From: WLMZ01 sp037139095 | GTDB lineage: Bacteria; Actinomycetota; Acidimicrobiia; Acidimicrobiales; Ilumatobacteraceae | Length of the DNA stretch: 26,556 nucleotides | Assembly: GCA_037139095.1 (NCBI GenBank) | Contig: JBAXHD010000037.1 | Location: 1-26,556, forward strand | Reading direction: 5' to 3' | Shown here: piece after piece, positions 1 through 7,511 of the stretch | Position numbering within the stretch: the stretch's first letter is position 1 | How the letters are laid out: each line of letters opens with the position of its first letter | Made by a program: the position numbers and the translations under genes | Notes under the pieces: generated by a model | Told to the model about the DNA's origin: nothing | The model's input: the letters and a program-made list of their open reading frames with translations, nothing else | Database searches by the model: none

Positions 1-65
1 AGGTCGATGACCTTGGCCTTGCCTTCATCGCCCCACTGGGCTCCAACTACAACGGTGACAGGCAT
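1..65 (-). CDS. purA: Adenylosuccinate synthetase, N-terminal fragment (cut by window edge)
   Basis: The reverse strand reads MPVTVVVGAQWGDEGKAKVI from an ATG at 65-63. GAQWGDEGK is the hallmark N-terminal phosphate-binding loop of PurA, which joins IMP and aspartate using GTP in AMP synthesis. Only 21 full codons lie in the window; the rest runs off the left edge. A GGAG Shine-Dalgarno at 74-71 sits 5 nt before the ATG, so this gene has a leader, unlike many neighbours. A TATGAA box at 91-86 is a possible -10. The family usually has GKGK where this protein has GKAK. The identification rests on one short but very distinctive motif. Confidence 0.9.
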   Translation of the reverse strand, partial: MPVTVVVGAQWGDEGKAKVID

Positions 66-142
66 GCACGCTCCAAAAAGCCGGATTCATAGAGAACAGG
101 CGAACGTGATGTAACCCTAGTGTCCCGCGCGCCCAATCCTTG

Positions 143-148
143 TACCGT
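143..148 (+). promoter_or_regulatory. Candidate -10 box of the HisD-like gene
   Basis: TACCGT lies exactly 7 nt before the ATG at 156. This fits the TANNNT-N6/7-start layout of actinobacterial leaderless transcripts and supports ATG 156 over the in-frame GTG at 120. No good -35 is visible. Confidence 0.45.
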
Positions 149-155
149 TTCGACC

Positions 156-1481
156 ATGACTGTGATGCGACGGATGCGTTGGGACGACATGAGCGAGGCC
201 GATCGCGCAGCGCTCTGCCATCGCGGGCTCGACGACATCTTCGATCCGGCGCTGCGCGAGTCCATCGGTCGCATCATCGAAGACGTGCGCGTCAACGGCG
301 ACGACGCCGTTTGCCGAGCCCTTCGCGACTTCGATCACATTCGGCTCGAGCCGCACCAGCTGCGCGTCAGCGAGGCCGAACTTGCCAACGCCACCGTGTC
401 GGTAGCAGTTGATGCAGCTATCGACGAAGCGATTGCCCACCTGCGCACGTTCAACAACGCCGTGCGCGAGCGCGCCAGCGATTGGGTCGTCGAAAGCGAA
501 CCAGGTCTGTTCGTGGGCGAAAAGATCACGCCTATCGCATCGGCCGGATTGTTTGTTCCTAGTGGCAAGGCCAGCTATCCATCGGTGGCGTACCAACTTG
601 GAGTTCCGGCAACTGTGGCTGGCGTACCCGAGATCGCGCTCGTCGTTCCGCCAGTGCCCGGCAGCGCCGGCGAAGTTGATGCCGCTGTATTAGTGGTGTG
701 CCGCAAGCTCGGACTCAACAACGTGTTCCGCGCAAACGGGCCCGCCGGAATTGCTGCGCTCGGGTTTGGCACGCACTCCTTCCCACAGGTACGCAAAGTT
801 GTGGGCCCCGGTTCGCCGGCCGTCACCTGCGCCCAGGTAGAGATGCAGCGCCACGGCGTGGCCACGATGATGCTGCTCGGTCCTACCGAAAGCGTGGTGC
901 TCGCCGACGACAGCGCCGACCCAATTCGTCTCGCAGCCGACCTACTCATCGAGGCCGAGCACGGCACCGACTCAGCTGTTGTGTTGGTGACCACCTCGAT
1001 CGAGTTGGCCGACAAGACCGACCTCGAGCTTGCCCGTCAACTCAATCTGCTCCCCGAGGTTCGCGCCGAAGCGGCGCGGGCTGCGCTTGGCGTGAACGGT
1101 GGGTGCGTTGTCGTTGCGTCGCTTGCCGCCGCAGCGGCGGTGGTCAACCGCTACGCGCCAGAGCACCTGCAATTAGTTGTGCACGAATCAGTCCAGCAAA
1201 GCACGCTCAATCTGCTCACCGAGGCCGGCGAGATTCTGGTGGGCCAGCACACCCCATTTAGCGCGGCCAACTATGTGCTCGGTTGCCCAGCGTCATTGCC
1301 CACAAGTGGTTTCGCCCACGTGTCGTCGGGTATCACGGTCGAGACCTTCTTGAAGCGCACGGCGATCGCCACATCCGACGAGAAGGCCATGCTGAGGTTG
1401 GCACCATCAATCATCGCCCTTGCCGACCACGAAGGCTTCCCAGCTCATGCAGCTGCATTGCGTCTACGAATGGGTCGTTAG
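156..1481 (+). CDS. HisD-family (histidinol dehydrogenase-like) dehydrogenase, divergent paralogue
   Basis: The 441-residue protein follows the HisD fold along its whole length: a GLFVPSGKASYPS region, IAALGFGT, VVGPG, an EAEHG segment near 266-270, YAPEHL near 333-338, and a C-terminal FPAHAAALRLR. HisD enzymes oxidise histidinol to histidine in two NAD-dependent steps. Catalytic E336/H337 and the late E426 and H431 are kept. Compared with E. coli HisD as I recall it, zinc ligand Q259 is E266, zinc ligand D360 is N372, and substrate-contacting H367 is A379. The usual GNA/GNIY segment after GPG is SPAV. These changes argue for another substrate, so I withhold the symbol hisD. No other his gene is in the window. 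I chose ATG 156 from its upstream box; GTG 120 and ATG 165 are alternatives. Confidence 0.85.
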   Translation: MTVMRRMRWDDMSEADRAALCHRGLDDIFDPALRESIGRIIEDVRVNGDDAVCRALRDFDHIRLEPHQLRVSEAELANATVSVAVDAAIDEAIAHLRTFNNAVRERASDWVVESEPGLFVGEKITPIASAGLFVPSGKASYPSVAYQLGVPATVAGVPEIALVVPPVPGSAGEVDAAVLVVCRKLGLNNVFRANGPAGIAALGFGTHSFPQVRKVVGPGSPAVTCAQVEMQRHGVATMMLLGPTESVVLADDSADPIRLAADLLIEAEHGTDSAVVLVTTSIELADKTDLELARQLNLLPEVRAEAARAALGVNGGCVVVASLAAAAAVVNRYAPEHLQLVVHESVQQSTLNLLTEAGEILVGQHTPFSAANYVLGCPASLPTSGFAHVSSGITVETFLKRTAIATSDEKAMLRLAPSIIALADHEGFPAHAAALRLRMGR

Positions 1482-1541
1482 ACCCACCGAGAGCGCACAC
1501 TCCTTGACAGCAACTTGACCCCCCCATTCAGCCATCTCCAT

Positions 1542-1547
1542 TAGGTT
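1542..1547 (+). promoter_or_regulatory. Candidate -10 box of the first histidine kinase gene
   Basis: TAGGTT lies 6 nt before the GTG at 1554, giving a likely leaderless transcript. TTGACA (1504-1509) and TTGACC (1515-1520) occur upstream, but neither is at ideal spacing from this box. Confidence 0.4.
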
Positions 1548-1553
1548 GACGCT

Positions 1554-2873
1554 GTGTTATTTCGCCGGCGGAACGACGAACTTCATGGCGGTGTTTGGCG
1601 CTCTGTAGCAGGCTTTTCTGTCGCGGGAGTTCTGGCAGTTATCGCTGTCGGTTTCGGGCTTGTCGTTGTCGGTCGTCGCGTTGGCGAGCGAGAAGCAATC
1701 GCTAGTGCCCGCACGCAGACGATTCAGGTCGCTCGCGAAATTGTCGAACCCTCGGTGACAAACGGACTCGCTTCGGGAGACCCAACATCTGTTCTCGCCA
1801 TCGACGACCTGGTGCGCCGATTCATCATCAGCAAAGACGTCGTACGCGTCAAAGTCTGGCGAAGCGACGGCCGCATCGTTTACTCCAACGAGCCGCGCCT
1901 GATGGGAGAAGCCTTCCCGGTGGGAGAAGACGAAGTTGAAGCGCTCGGCACGGGCACACCTGCGGCTGGTGTGAGCGACCTCTCGAGCCCCGAAAATCAA
2001 TTCGAGATGGCCGACCGCAAGTTGCTTGAGGTGTACGTGCGAGTGAAGCAACCCGACGGGACTCCGTTGCTTTTCGAGTCGTATTACCGATACGACGTCG
2101 TGAGTAAGAACGGCAACAAGCTCATTCATGATTTCGCTCCCATGTCGCTTGGCGCGCTCGCCGCATTGCAGTTGGTGCAGATTCCGTTGGCATGGTCGTT
2201 GGCCAGGCGGCTGCGCGAACGCCAGCGAGAGCGCGAGGGTCTGCTTGAAAGTGCGCTCGATGCCTCATCCGCCGAGCGGCGTCGAATTGCCTCCGATCTT
2301 CACGACGGCGTGGTTCAAGACCTCGCCGGCGTGGCGCTCGTACTCAGCGGCGCTGCGCTTCAACCCAACATGTCACCGGCAGCACTCACCGCTCTTGAGG
2401 ATTCGGCAGCCGATGTTCGCGAGACAATCGGGTCGCTACGAACCCTGCTCGTCGAGATCTATCCACCGAACCTGTTTGAAGAAGGCCTCGAGTCGGCACT
2501 CGACGACCTTGCCGTTCGTACGGGTAACCGCGGTGTCGACGTTGAGGTCAATGCACACGATGTCAACGGTCTGCCCAAGACTGCAACTGCCCTGATTTAT
2601 CGAGCAGCCCAAGAGGCGCTACGTAACGTGGTCAGCCACTCTCAGGCAAAGAACGCTTCGCTCACGCTGTCGCATACGGCAACTTCCGCCGTTCTCGAGG
2701 TGCGCGATAACGGAGTCGGGTTCGACGACAGTCGGCTCGACATCGCCGCCGGCGAAGGCCACCTCGGAATCCGCGCGCTCAGTGGGCTCGCATCAGACGC
2801 CGGGGCCACACTCAAAGTCAGTAGCATGCCCGCAGGCGGAACCTGCCTTCGGCTTGAGGTGCCATTGCGATGA
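1554..2873 (+). CDS. NarL/DegS-type sensor histidine kinase
   Basis: This is a membrane sensor of 439 residues. A first membrane segment lies near residues 17-40, followed by an extracytoplasmic sensor region of about 155 residues and a second membrane segment near 197-216. The HisKA_3 dimerisation domain carries ERRRIASDLHDGVVQDL with phospho-acceptor H250. The ATPase domain has N358 (N box), DNGVG at 385-389 (G1) and GHLGIRAL near 402 (G2), so it looks fully active. The stop overlaps the start of the response-regulator gene by ATGA, so the two are co-translated and form a pair. The start is GTG. The ligand is unknown; the sensor region resembles a PAS/Cache-like fold in length only. Confidence 0.92.
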   Translation: MLFRRRNDELHGGVWRSVAGFSVAGVLAVIAVGFGLVVVGRRVGEREAIASARTQTIQVAREIVEPSVTNGLASGDPTSVLAIDDLVRRFIISKDVVRVKVWRSDGRIVYSNEPRLMGEAFPVGEDEVEALGTGTPAAGVSDLSSPENQFEMADRKLLEVYVRVKQPDGTPLLFESYYRYDVVSKNGNKLIHDFAPMSLGALAALQLVQIPLAWSLARRLRERQREREGLLESALDASSAERRRIASDLHDGVVQDLAGVALVLSGAALQPNMSPAALTALEDSAADVRETIGSLRTLLVEIYPPNLFEEGLESALDDLAVRTGNRGVDVEVNAHDVNGLPKTATALIYRAAQEALRNVVSHSQAKNASLTLSHTATSAVLEVRDNGVGFDDSRLDIAAGEGHLGIRALSGLASDAGATLKVSSMPAGGTCLRLEVPLR

Positions 2874-3493
2874 TTCGACTTCTTATTGTTGATGACCATT
2901 CGGTAGTTCGCCGCGGGCTCGAAACACTGCTCGGAACATTCGCCGACATCGAGATCGTGGGCACCGCCGCCGATGGCCTTGAGGCGGTTCGGCTCGCCGC
3001 TGAGCGTCATCCCGACATCATCTTGATGGACCTCTCTATGCCGAACCTCGACGGCTTCGACGCCACCCGGCAGATCCTGGCCGCCAATCCGAACATTCGT
3101 ATTGTCGCGCTCACCTCGTTCTCAGAACAGCGCAAAGTGTTCGACGCGATCTCCGCAGGCGCCATTGGCTACCTACTCAAAGACTCCACGCCGGCCGAAC
3201 TCGTCGAAGGCGTTCGGGCCGCATACGCCGGTGAGTCTCCGCTCGATCCCAAAGCTGCACGAGTCCTCATTGAGGGAAAGCGAAATCCAGTTGTTCTTCC
3301 TACGTTGAGCCCGCGGGAGTGGGAAGTTGCAATGGTGCTCTCCGAGGGGCTCACCAACAAAGACATCGGCAAAAAACTTGGTATCAGCGAGCGCACTGTG
3401 AAAGCTCACCTCACCGCAATCTTCAGCAAGCTCGAGGTGTCCGACCGCACGCAGGCCGCAATTTGGGTGAGGAACAATCCACCCAACGGCTGA
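2870..3493 (+). CDS. NarL/FixJ-family response regulator
   Basis: The 207-residue protein has an N-terminal receiver domain with acidic pocket D8/D9, phosphorylation site D54 in ILMDLSMP, and K104 in YLLKDS. A LuxR-type helix-turn-helix follows near residues 145-200, with LSPREWEV, GLTNKDIGKKLGISERTVKAH and LEVSDRTQAA. It should bind DNA when phosphorylated by the kinase encoded just upstream, with which it overlaps by 4 nt. All key residues are present. Its target genes cannot be read from the window. Confidence 0.95.
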   Translation: MIRLLIVDDHSVVRRGLETLLGTFADIEIVGTAADGLEAVRLAAERHPDIILMDLSMPNLDGFDATRQILAANPNIRIVALTSFSEQRKVFDAISAGAIGYLLKDSTPAELVEGVRAAYAGESPLDPKAARVLIEGKRNPVVLPTLSPREWEVAMVLSEGLTNKDIGKKLGISERTVKAHLTAIFSKLEVSDRTQAAIWVRNNPPNG

Positions 3494-3495
3494 GC

Positions 3496-3514
3496 CCCAC
3501 TGTGCCCGCGTGGG
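3496..3514 (+). terminator. Weak hairpin after the NarL-type regulator
   Basis: CCCAC and GTGGG form a 5-bp stem around a 9-nt loop, 2 nt after the stop of the upstream regulator. There is no T-run. It may separate the two sensor systems, but a stem this short can arise by chance. Confidence 0.25.
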
Positions 3515-3529
3515 ATCACACCATCGACC

Positions 3530-3535
3530 TACGCT
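3530..3535 (+). promoter_or_regulatory. Possible -10 box of the OmpR-type regulator
   Basis: TACGCT lies 9 nt before ATG 3545. The spacing is slightly long for a leaderless start, so this is a weak call. Confidence 0.3.
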
Positions 3536-3544
3536 CAAACGCGT

Positions 3545-4231
3545 ATGAGTTCGCTGTTGCTGGTCGAAGACGACGTGCGCATCAGTCAGCCGCTGGCGCG
3601 TATGTTGCGCGCTGAAGGGTTTGAGGTACGCCACTGCGACACTGGCGCAACCGCCCTGAGCGCGGTGAGCGAAGCACTTCCTGATCTCGTGCTGCTCGAC
3701 CTGAGCCTGCCCGACATCGACGGGCTCGAGATTTGCCGGCGGCTTCGCGCCACGCACCCGTCGCTTCCGATTGTGATGCTCACCGCCCGAAACGAAGAAG
3801 TCGAAGTGGTTGTAGGCCTCGATGCAGGTGCCGACGACTACATCACAAAACCGTTTCGTGTCGCTGAGCTCACTGCGCGAATTCGCACCCGACTTCGCGC
3901 CAGCCAAGCTGGTCGGCCGGCAGCGCACGATGTTGATCAGATTGGCCAGCTTCGCGTTGACCGTGCTGCGCGCCGCGCATGGTTCGGAGATGACGAACTG
4001 GGCCTCTCACCGAAGGAGTTCGACCTACTGGTGCTGCTCGCAACTCGTCACGGCGAGACCCTGAGGCGGGAGATCATCATGACCGAGGTATGGGACGAAA
4101 ACTGGTGGGGCTCTACGCGCACGCTCGACACCCACATTGCAACGCTGCGGCGCAAGATCGGCGACACGTCAGACCCACCCGAACGCATCATCACGATCCG
4201 CGGAATCGGTTTCCGCTACGAAGCGGGGTGA
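3545..4231 (+). CDS. OmpR/PhoB-family response regulator
   Basis: The 228-residue protein has a receiver domain with D9/D10, phosphorylation site D52 in LLDLSLPDIDG, T80 in MLTAR and K102 in YITKPF. A winged-helix trans_reg_C domain follows, with LSPKEFDLLVLLA and the C-terminal TLDTHIATLRRKIGD and RGIGFRYE signatures. It is the partner of the kinase that starts 6 nt after its stop. It is a separate system from the NarL-type pair just upstream: the family differs and the gap is 51 nt. Confidence 0.95.
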   Translation: MSSLLLVEDDVRISQPLARMLRAEGFEVRHCDTGATALSAVSEALPDLVLLDLSLPDIDGLEICRRLRATHPSLPIVMLTARNEEVEVVVGLDAGADDYITKPFRVAELTARIRTRLRASQAGRPAAHDVDQIGQLRVDRAARRAWFGDDELGLSPKEFDLLVLLATRHGETLRREIIMTEVWDENWWGSTRTLDTHIATLRRKIGDTSDPPERIITIRGIGFRYEAG

Positions 4232-4237
4232 CACGGC

Positions 4238-5476
4238 ATGCGTAAGCGGCTGGTCCGTAACACGATTCTTGTGAGCGTGATGGTGCTCGTGGTGCTGGCC
4301 ACGCCTGTGATCTTGTTGCTGCAACAAGCAACTCAAGATGAGTTACGCGGTCGGCTTGCCGCCCAAGCGACCTCGATGAGTGCAACGCTGGCTGAGCCAT
4401 TGTTGAGTGGCCAGCCCATCGACCAAGCTCGCCTTGTCGACCTGCTCGCCGCGGGTGACCATGTCGAGATTCGGGCGCGCAACGGCGACCTCCTCGCTAC
4501 CGCAGGGTCGGTAACCGGCGACTTGATTCACGCAACCGTCGCCGGTCCCGCTGATACGCGCATCGATGTGAGTACCAACCGCGCCGATGTTCGGCGGCGT
4601 TTCAACGGACAGTTGTCGCTGCTCGGCGTGCTTGCTGCGGGCGGTGTCTTACTAGCGGCTGTTCTCGCCTCGATCTTTGGCGCCCGAGTGTCGCGCCCGC
4701 TTGAGCAACTTTCGAGCTCGGCCGCTCGACTTGGTGCTGGCGACTTCAGTGCAGCGTTGCCTCCGATATCGGGCATTCGCGAGATCGACGACATACGCAC
4801 CTCGCTCGAATCGAGTGCCATGAGACTCGACCACACGCTGAACTCAGAGCGCAGTTTTATTGCTGATGCAAGCCACCAACTTCGCACCGGCCTCACCGGC
4901 ATCAGCCTGCAGATCGAGTTGCTTGCGTCTCATCCTGATCCAGCGGTACGCACCGACGCATTGCATGCGCTCGAGCAGACCGACCGGCTCACAGCAACAC
5001 TCGACGAGTTACTCGACCTCGCTCGCGGCGGCCGCGGGCGCCTACGAGTACCCGTTGCGCTTGAGCACATCGCCCAACAACACCGAGTCGACTGGATGCC
5101 GCGCTACCAACAGCACCGCCGGTCGCTCACATTGAGCGCTGCTGCCTCTGATCAACCGACACCGGTTCTCGCGACACCTGGCTTTGTCGGTCAGATCATC
5201 GATCTGCTGCTCGACAACGCGCTACGGCACGGCACCGGCGATGTGGACATCACCGTCAGCGGTAGGCAGTTGCGCGTGAACGATCAAGGCTCCGTGAACG
5301 CCGACCATATCGCCACCAAGTTCCTCGGCTCCGACGACCCAGTATCGCTGCACGGTCGCGGGCTCGCGCTCGCTCGGCGCTTGGCACAAGCCGATGGCGG
5401 TCGCGTCGAACTCACCTCGTCATCGCCCACAACGTTCACGTTGACGCTTCAGGCAGCGCACGACTCGCAGGGCTAA
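4238..5476 (+). CDS. HAMP-containing sensor histidine kinase with altered motifs
   Basis: The 412-residue protein has a first membrane segment near 9-29, a periplasmic region of about 95 residues and a second membrane segment near 126-148. A HAMP domain (SRPLEQLSSSAARLGAGDFS) and a HisKA box SHQLRTGLTG with phospho-acceptor H213 follow. The ATPase domain has an N box at LLLDNALRH (N327) and a G2-like GRGLAL at 373-378. Two points are odd. The Pro that normally follows HxLRT is G218, and the G1 box reads DQGSV at 349-353 where D-x-G-x-G is expected; the loop after it is short. The gene is probably functional, since the frame is intact and it sits 6 nt after its regulator, but its kinase/phosphatase balance may differ. 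Confidence 0.9.
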   Translation: MRKRLVRNTILVSVMVLVVLATPVILLLQQATQDELRGRLAAQATSMSATLAEPLLSGQPIDQARLVDLLAAGDHVEIRARNGDLLATAGSVTGDLIHATVAGPADTRIDVSTNRADVRRRFNGQLSLLGVLAAGGVLLAAVLASIFGARVSRPLEQLSSSAARLGAGDFSAALPPISGIREIDDIRTSLESSAMRLDHTLNSERSFIADASHQLRTGLTGISLQIELLASHPDPAVRTDALHALEQTDRLTATLDELLDLARGGRGRLRVPVALEHIAQQHRVDWMPRYQQHRRSLTLSAAASDQPTPVLATPGFVGQIIDLLLDNALRHGTGDVDITVSGRQLRVNDQGSVNADHIATKFLGSDDPVSLHGRGLALARRLAQADGGRVELTSSSPTTFTLTLQAAHDSQG

Positions 5477-5513
5477 GCACGCTTGCTGCAAAAACCCGTT
5501 GGCACTCACGCAG

Positions 5514-5519
5514 TAGCCT
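5514..5519 (+). promoter_or_regulatory. Candidate -10 box of the L,D-transpeptidase gene
   Basis: TAGCCT lies 7 nt before ATG 5527, matching the leaderless layout seen repeatedly in this window. No clear -35 is visible. Confidence 0.4.
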
Positions 5520-5526
5520 TTGTGGA

Positions 5527-7506
5527 ATGCAACGCCCCCACGTTCGAATCGGCGCTTTTGCGCTGAGCTTGATGACCATGTCGTCGCTGACCACTCTGGC
5601 CACCATGACCACAACTGCCTCGCCGGTCGCTGCGGTGGCACCTAGCGCTACATCGGCCTACCAACCCCTGGCCGTGCCGCTTCGCCTGGCCGACACCCGC
5701 GACACCGGTTCGCTGCAACGCGGTGGGGTGCTGGTTGTTCCGGTCACCGGCGACCTGCCGCTGCCGCCGCTCGCAAGCATGATCGCTGTTGTGCTCAACG
5801 TCACCGTTGTTGGACCCACAGCGATTGGATATTGGACGCTGTACCCACATGGCACCGCCTTGCCTACGGCGTCGAACCTCAACGTCGATGCGCCGGGCGC
5901 GTTTTTTGGTGATGACCTCGCATTAGCCAACATGGTCACGGTGCCCGTTGGTCCTTCAGGTGCCGTAGACGTGTACTCGTCAGCTGGCGGCAACGTGGTG
6001 GTCGACATGCTCGGTTACTACATGCCCGTTGCATCAGCGAGCGCCGGCAGGTTCGTGCCGCTGCCCGCCCCGTCACGCATGGTGGACACGCGCATCACAG
6101 CAACACCGATGATCGAGAGTGACCTTCGCACGTACGCTGTTGCAGGCGCAGCGAATGCTTCGGCCGTGGTGCTCAACGTGACCACCATCGGTAGTGGGCC
6201 CGGCTACTGGACCGTGTTTCCAGCGGGCTCCGCGCAACCGGCAACCTCAAACGTAAACACGGTCTTCGGCGGCCAGACCGCTTCGAACCAAGTGATCGTG
6301 CCGGTCGATACGGCCGGACAGTTCTCGGTGTTCTCATCGAGTGGCGGCGACTTGATCATCGACGTGATCGGCTCATTCACCGGGGAAACGGCTGCTGCCG
6401 GAACTGACGGCCTCTTCGTGCCGCTCGCTAGCCCAACGCGCTTTCTCGATAGCCGTTCGGCGGCGCTCAACCCACTGGGTGGCACGCAACGCTTACTGCC
6501 CGGATGGAATCTCGAAGTTGGCGTCTCGAGCAATGCTGCTATCGGTAGGTCTGACATCTCGGCGGTTGCGCTGAACCTCACGGTCGACGACGCGCTCGAC
6601 GCCGGCTACATCAGTGTCACGCCTGCGGGTTCAAACAACCCTGCGGTGAAGCAGCGCGACACCTCGTCGATGAACGTGAGTTGGGCTGGCCAGACGCTGG
6701 CCACTCAAGTGATCGTGCCCGTGTCGGCGCGGGGCTTCGACGTATTTGCTCAGAACCCCACCCATGCCATTGCTGACATCAGCGGTTTCTATCTCGGCAC
6801 GCCAGTGGCCGCCCCGTTCGGCACTCCACAAAACGTAGACCCAACGCCACCGCTGTGTGCGGGCTTCATGAACACCGCCATCCTCAGCGCTGGTCGCGGC
6901 GCAACCGGCGCCAACGTGGCTGCCATTCAACAACGACTTCTTGACTTCGGATTCTGGAATGAAGGGGCCAACGGCACGTACAGCTGGAGCACCCAACAGG
7001 CCGTGATGGCGTACCAGAAGTGGCATGGGCTCACGCCGAACGGCACGGTCAACGCCGCAACCGCACGCAGTTTGAACTGGCCGAACTGTCGTGCCACTGC
7101 TGGCATCACCAATTCTGGCGATCTGTTCGAAGTGGACAAGGGTCGCCAGCTCGGATTCTTTGTGCGCAATGGCCAAATGCTGCTCGTCGTCAACGTGTCC
7201 ACCGGCGGCGGTTACTTCTACGAAGCCGACAACCAGATCACGGGCGCCAAAGTGTCTGGCACCGCCATCACCGATGTGGGCACATTCCACATCTATCGAG
7301 TCATTGATCAGCCCGCCTACAAAGGCACGCTTGGCACGCTGTATCGCCCGCGGTTCGTGGTGCGCGGCATCGCCGTGCACGGTGCACCCAACGTGCCCGG
7401 TTACGCCGCCTCACACGGATGCATTCGGGTGAGCAACCCGGCAATGGACATGATCTGGGCGCTCAACCTGTTGCCAATGGGCAGCAAGGTTGTTATCCAC
7501 GAATAG
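5527..7506 (+). CDS. Secreted L,D-transpeptidase (YkuD) with three surface repeats and a peptidoglycan-binding domain
   Basis: The protein has 659 residues. An N-terminal signal peptide (residues 1 to about 37) has a hydrophobic core and an Ala-rich exit. Three related repeats of about 110-130 residues follow, near 45-166, 176-286 and 296-423. Each opens with a PLxxPxRxxDTR-like strand, continues with an AVVLNVT strand and a YWTVxPxG strand, then a SNxN-QVIVPV segment, and ends with a DVxGxY-like strand. A PG_binding_1 domain lies near 451-515 and the YkuD catalytic domain near 527-657, with H618, H630 and C632 in HG...SHGCIRV. YkuD enzymes make 3-3 cross-links in peptidoglycan or attach proteins to it. 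The repeats resemble those on many actinobacterial cell-surface proteins; their function is not known to me. The stop lies 5 nt from the convergent clpB stop. Confidence 0.92.
   Translation: MQRPHVRIGAFALSLMTMSSLTTLATMTTTASPVAAVAPSATSAYQPLAVPLRLADTRDTGSLQRGGVLVVPVTGDLPLPPLASMIAVVLNVTVVGPTAIGYWTLYPHGTALPTASNLNVDAPGAFFGDDLALANMVTVPVGPSGAVDVYSSAGGNVVVDMLGYYMPVASASAGRFVPLPAPSRMVDTRITATPMIESDLRTYAVAGAANASAVVLNVTTIGSGPGYWTVFPAGSAQPATSNVNTVFGGQTASNQVIVPVDTAGQFSVFSSSGGDLIIDVIGSFTGETAAAGTDGLFVPLASPTRFLDSRSAALNPLGGTQRLLPGWNLEVGVSSNAAIGRSDISAVALNLTVDDALDAGYISVTPAGSNNPAVKQRDTSSMNVSWAGQTLATQVIVPVSARGFDVFAQNPTHAIADISGFYLGTPVAAPFGTPQNVDPTPPLCAGFMNTAILSAGRGATGANVAAIQQRLLDFGFWNEGANGTYSWSTQQAVMAYQKWHGLTPNGTVNAATARSLNWPNCRATAGITNSGDLFEVDKGRQLGFFVRNGQMLLVVNVSTGGGYFYEADNQITGAKVSGTAITDVGTFHIYRVIDQPAYKGTLGTLYRPRFVVRGIAVHGAPNVPGYAASHGCIRVSNPAMDMIWALNLLPMGSKVVIHE
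5659..6795 (+). repeat. Three tandem protein-level repeats in the transpeptidase
   Basis: The units span roughly codons 45-166, 176-286 and 296-423 of the transpeptidase. They share an LxDTR opening, a VxLNVT strand, a G-YW(I)xVxPxG strand and a closing DxxGxY/F strand. They are diverged at DNA level, so duplication is old or was inherited as a module. The third unit is the most divergent. Confidence 0.75.
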
Positions 7507-7511
7507 TTGAG

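Noticed and set aside
156..1481. Assignment as hisD of histidine biosynthesis
   Set aside because: Two metal ligands and a substrate-contacting His differ from canonical HisD, and no his genes lie nearby.
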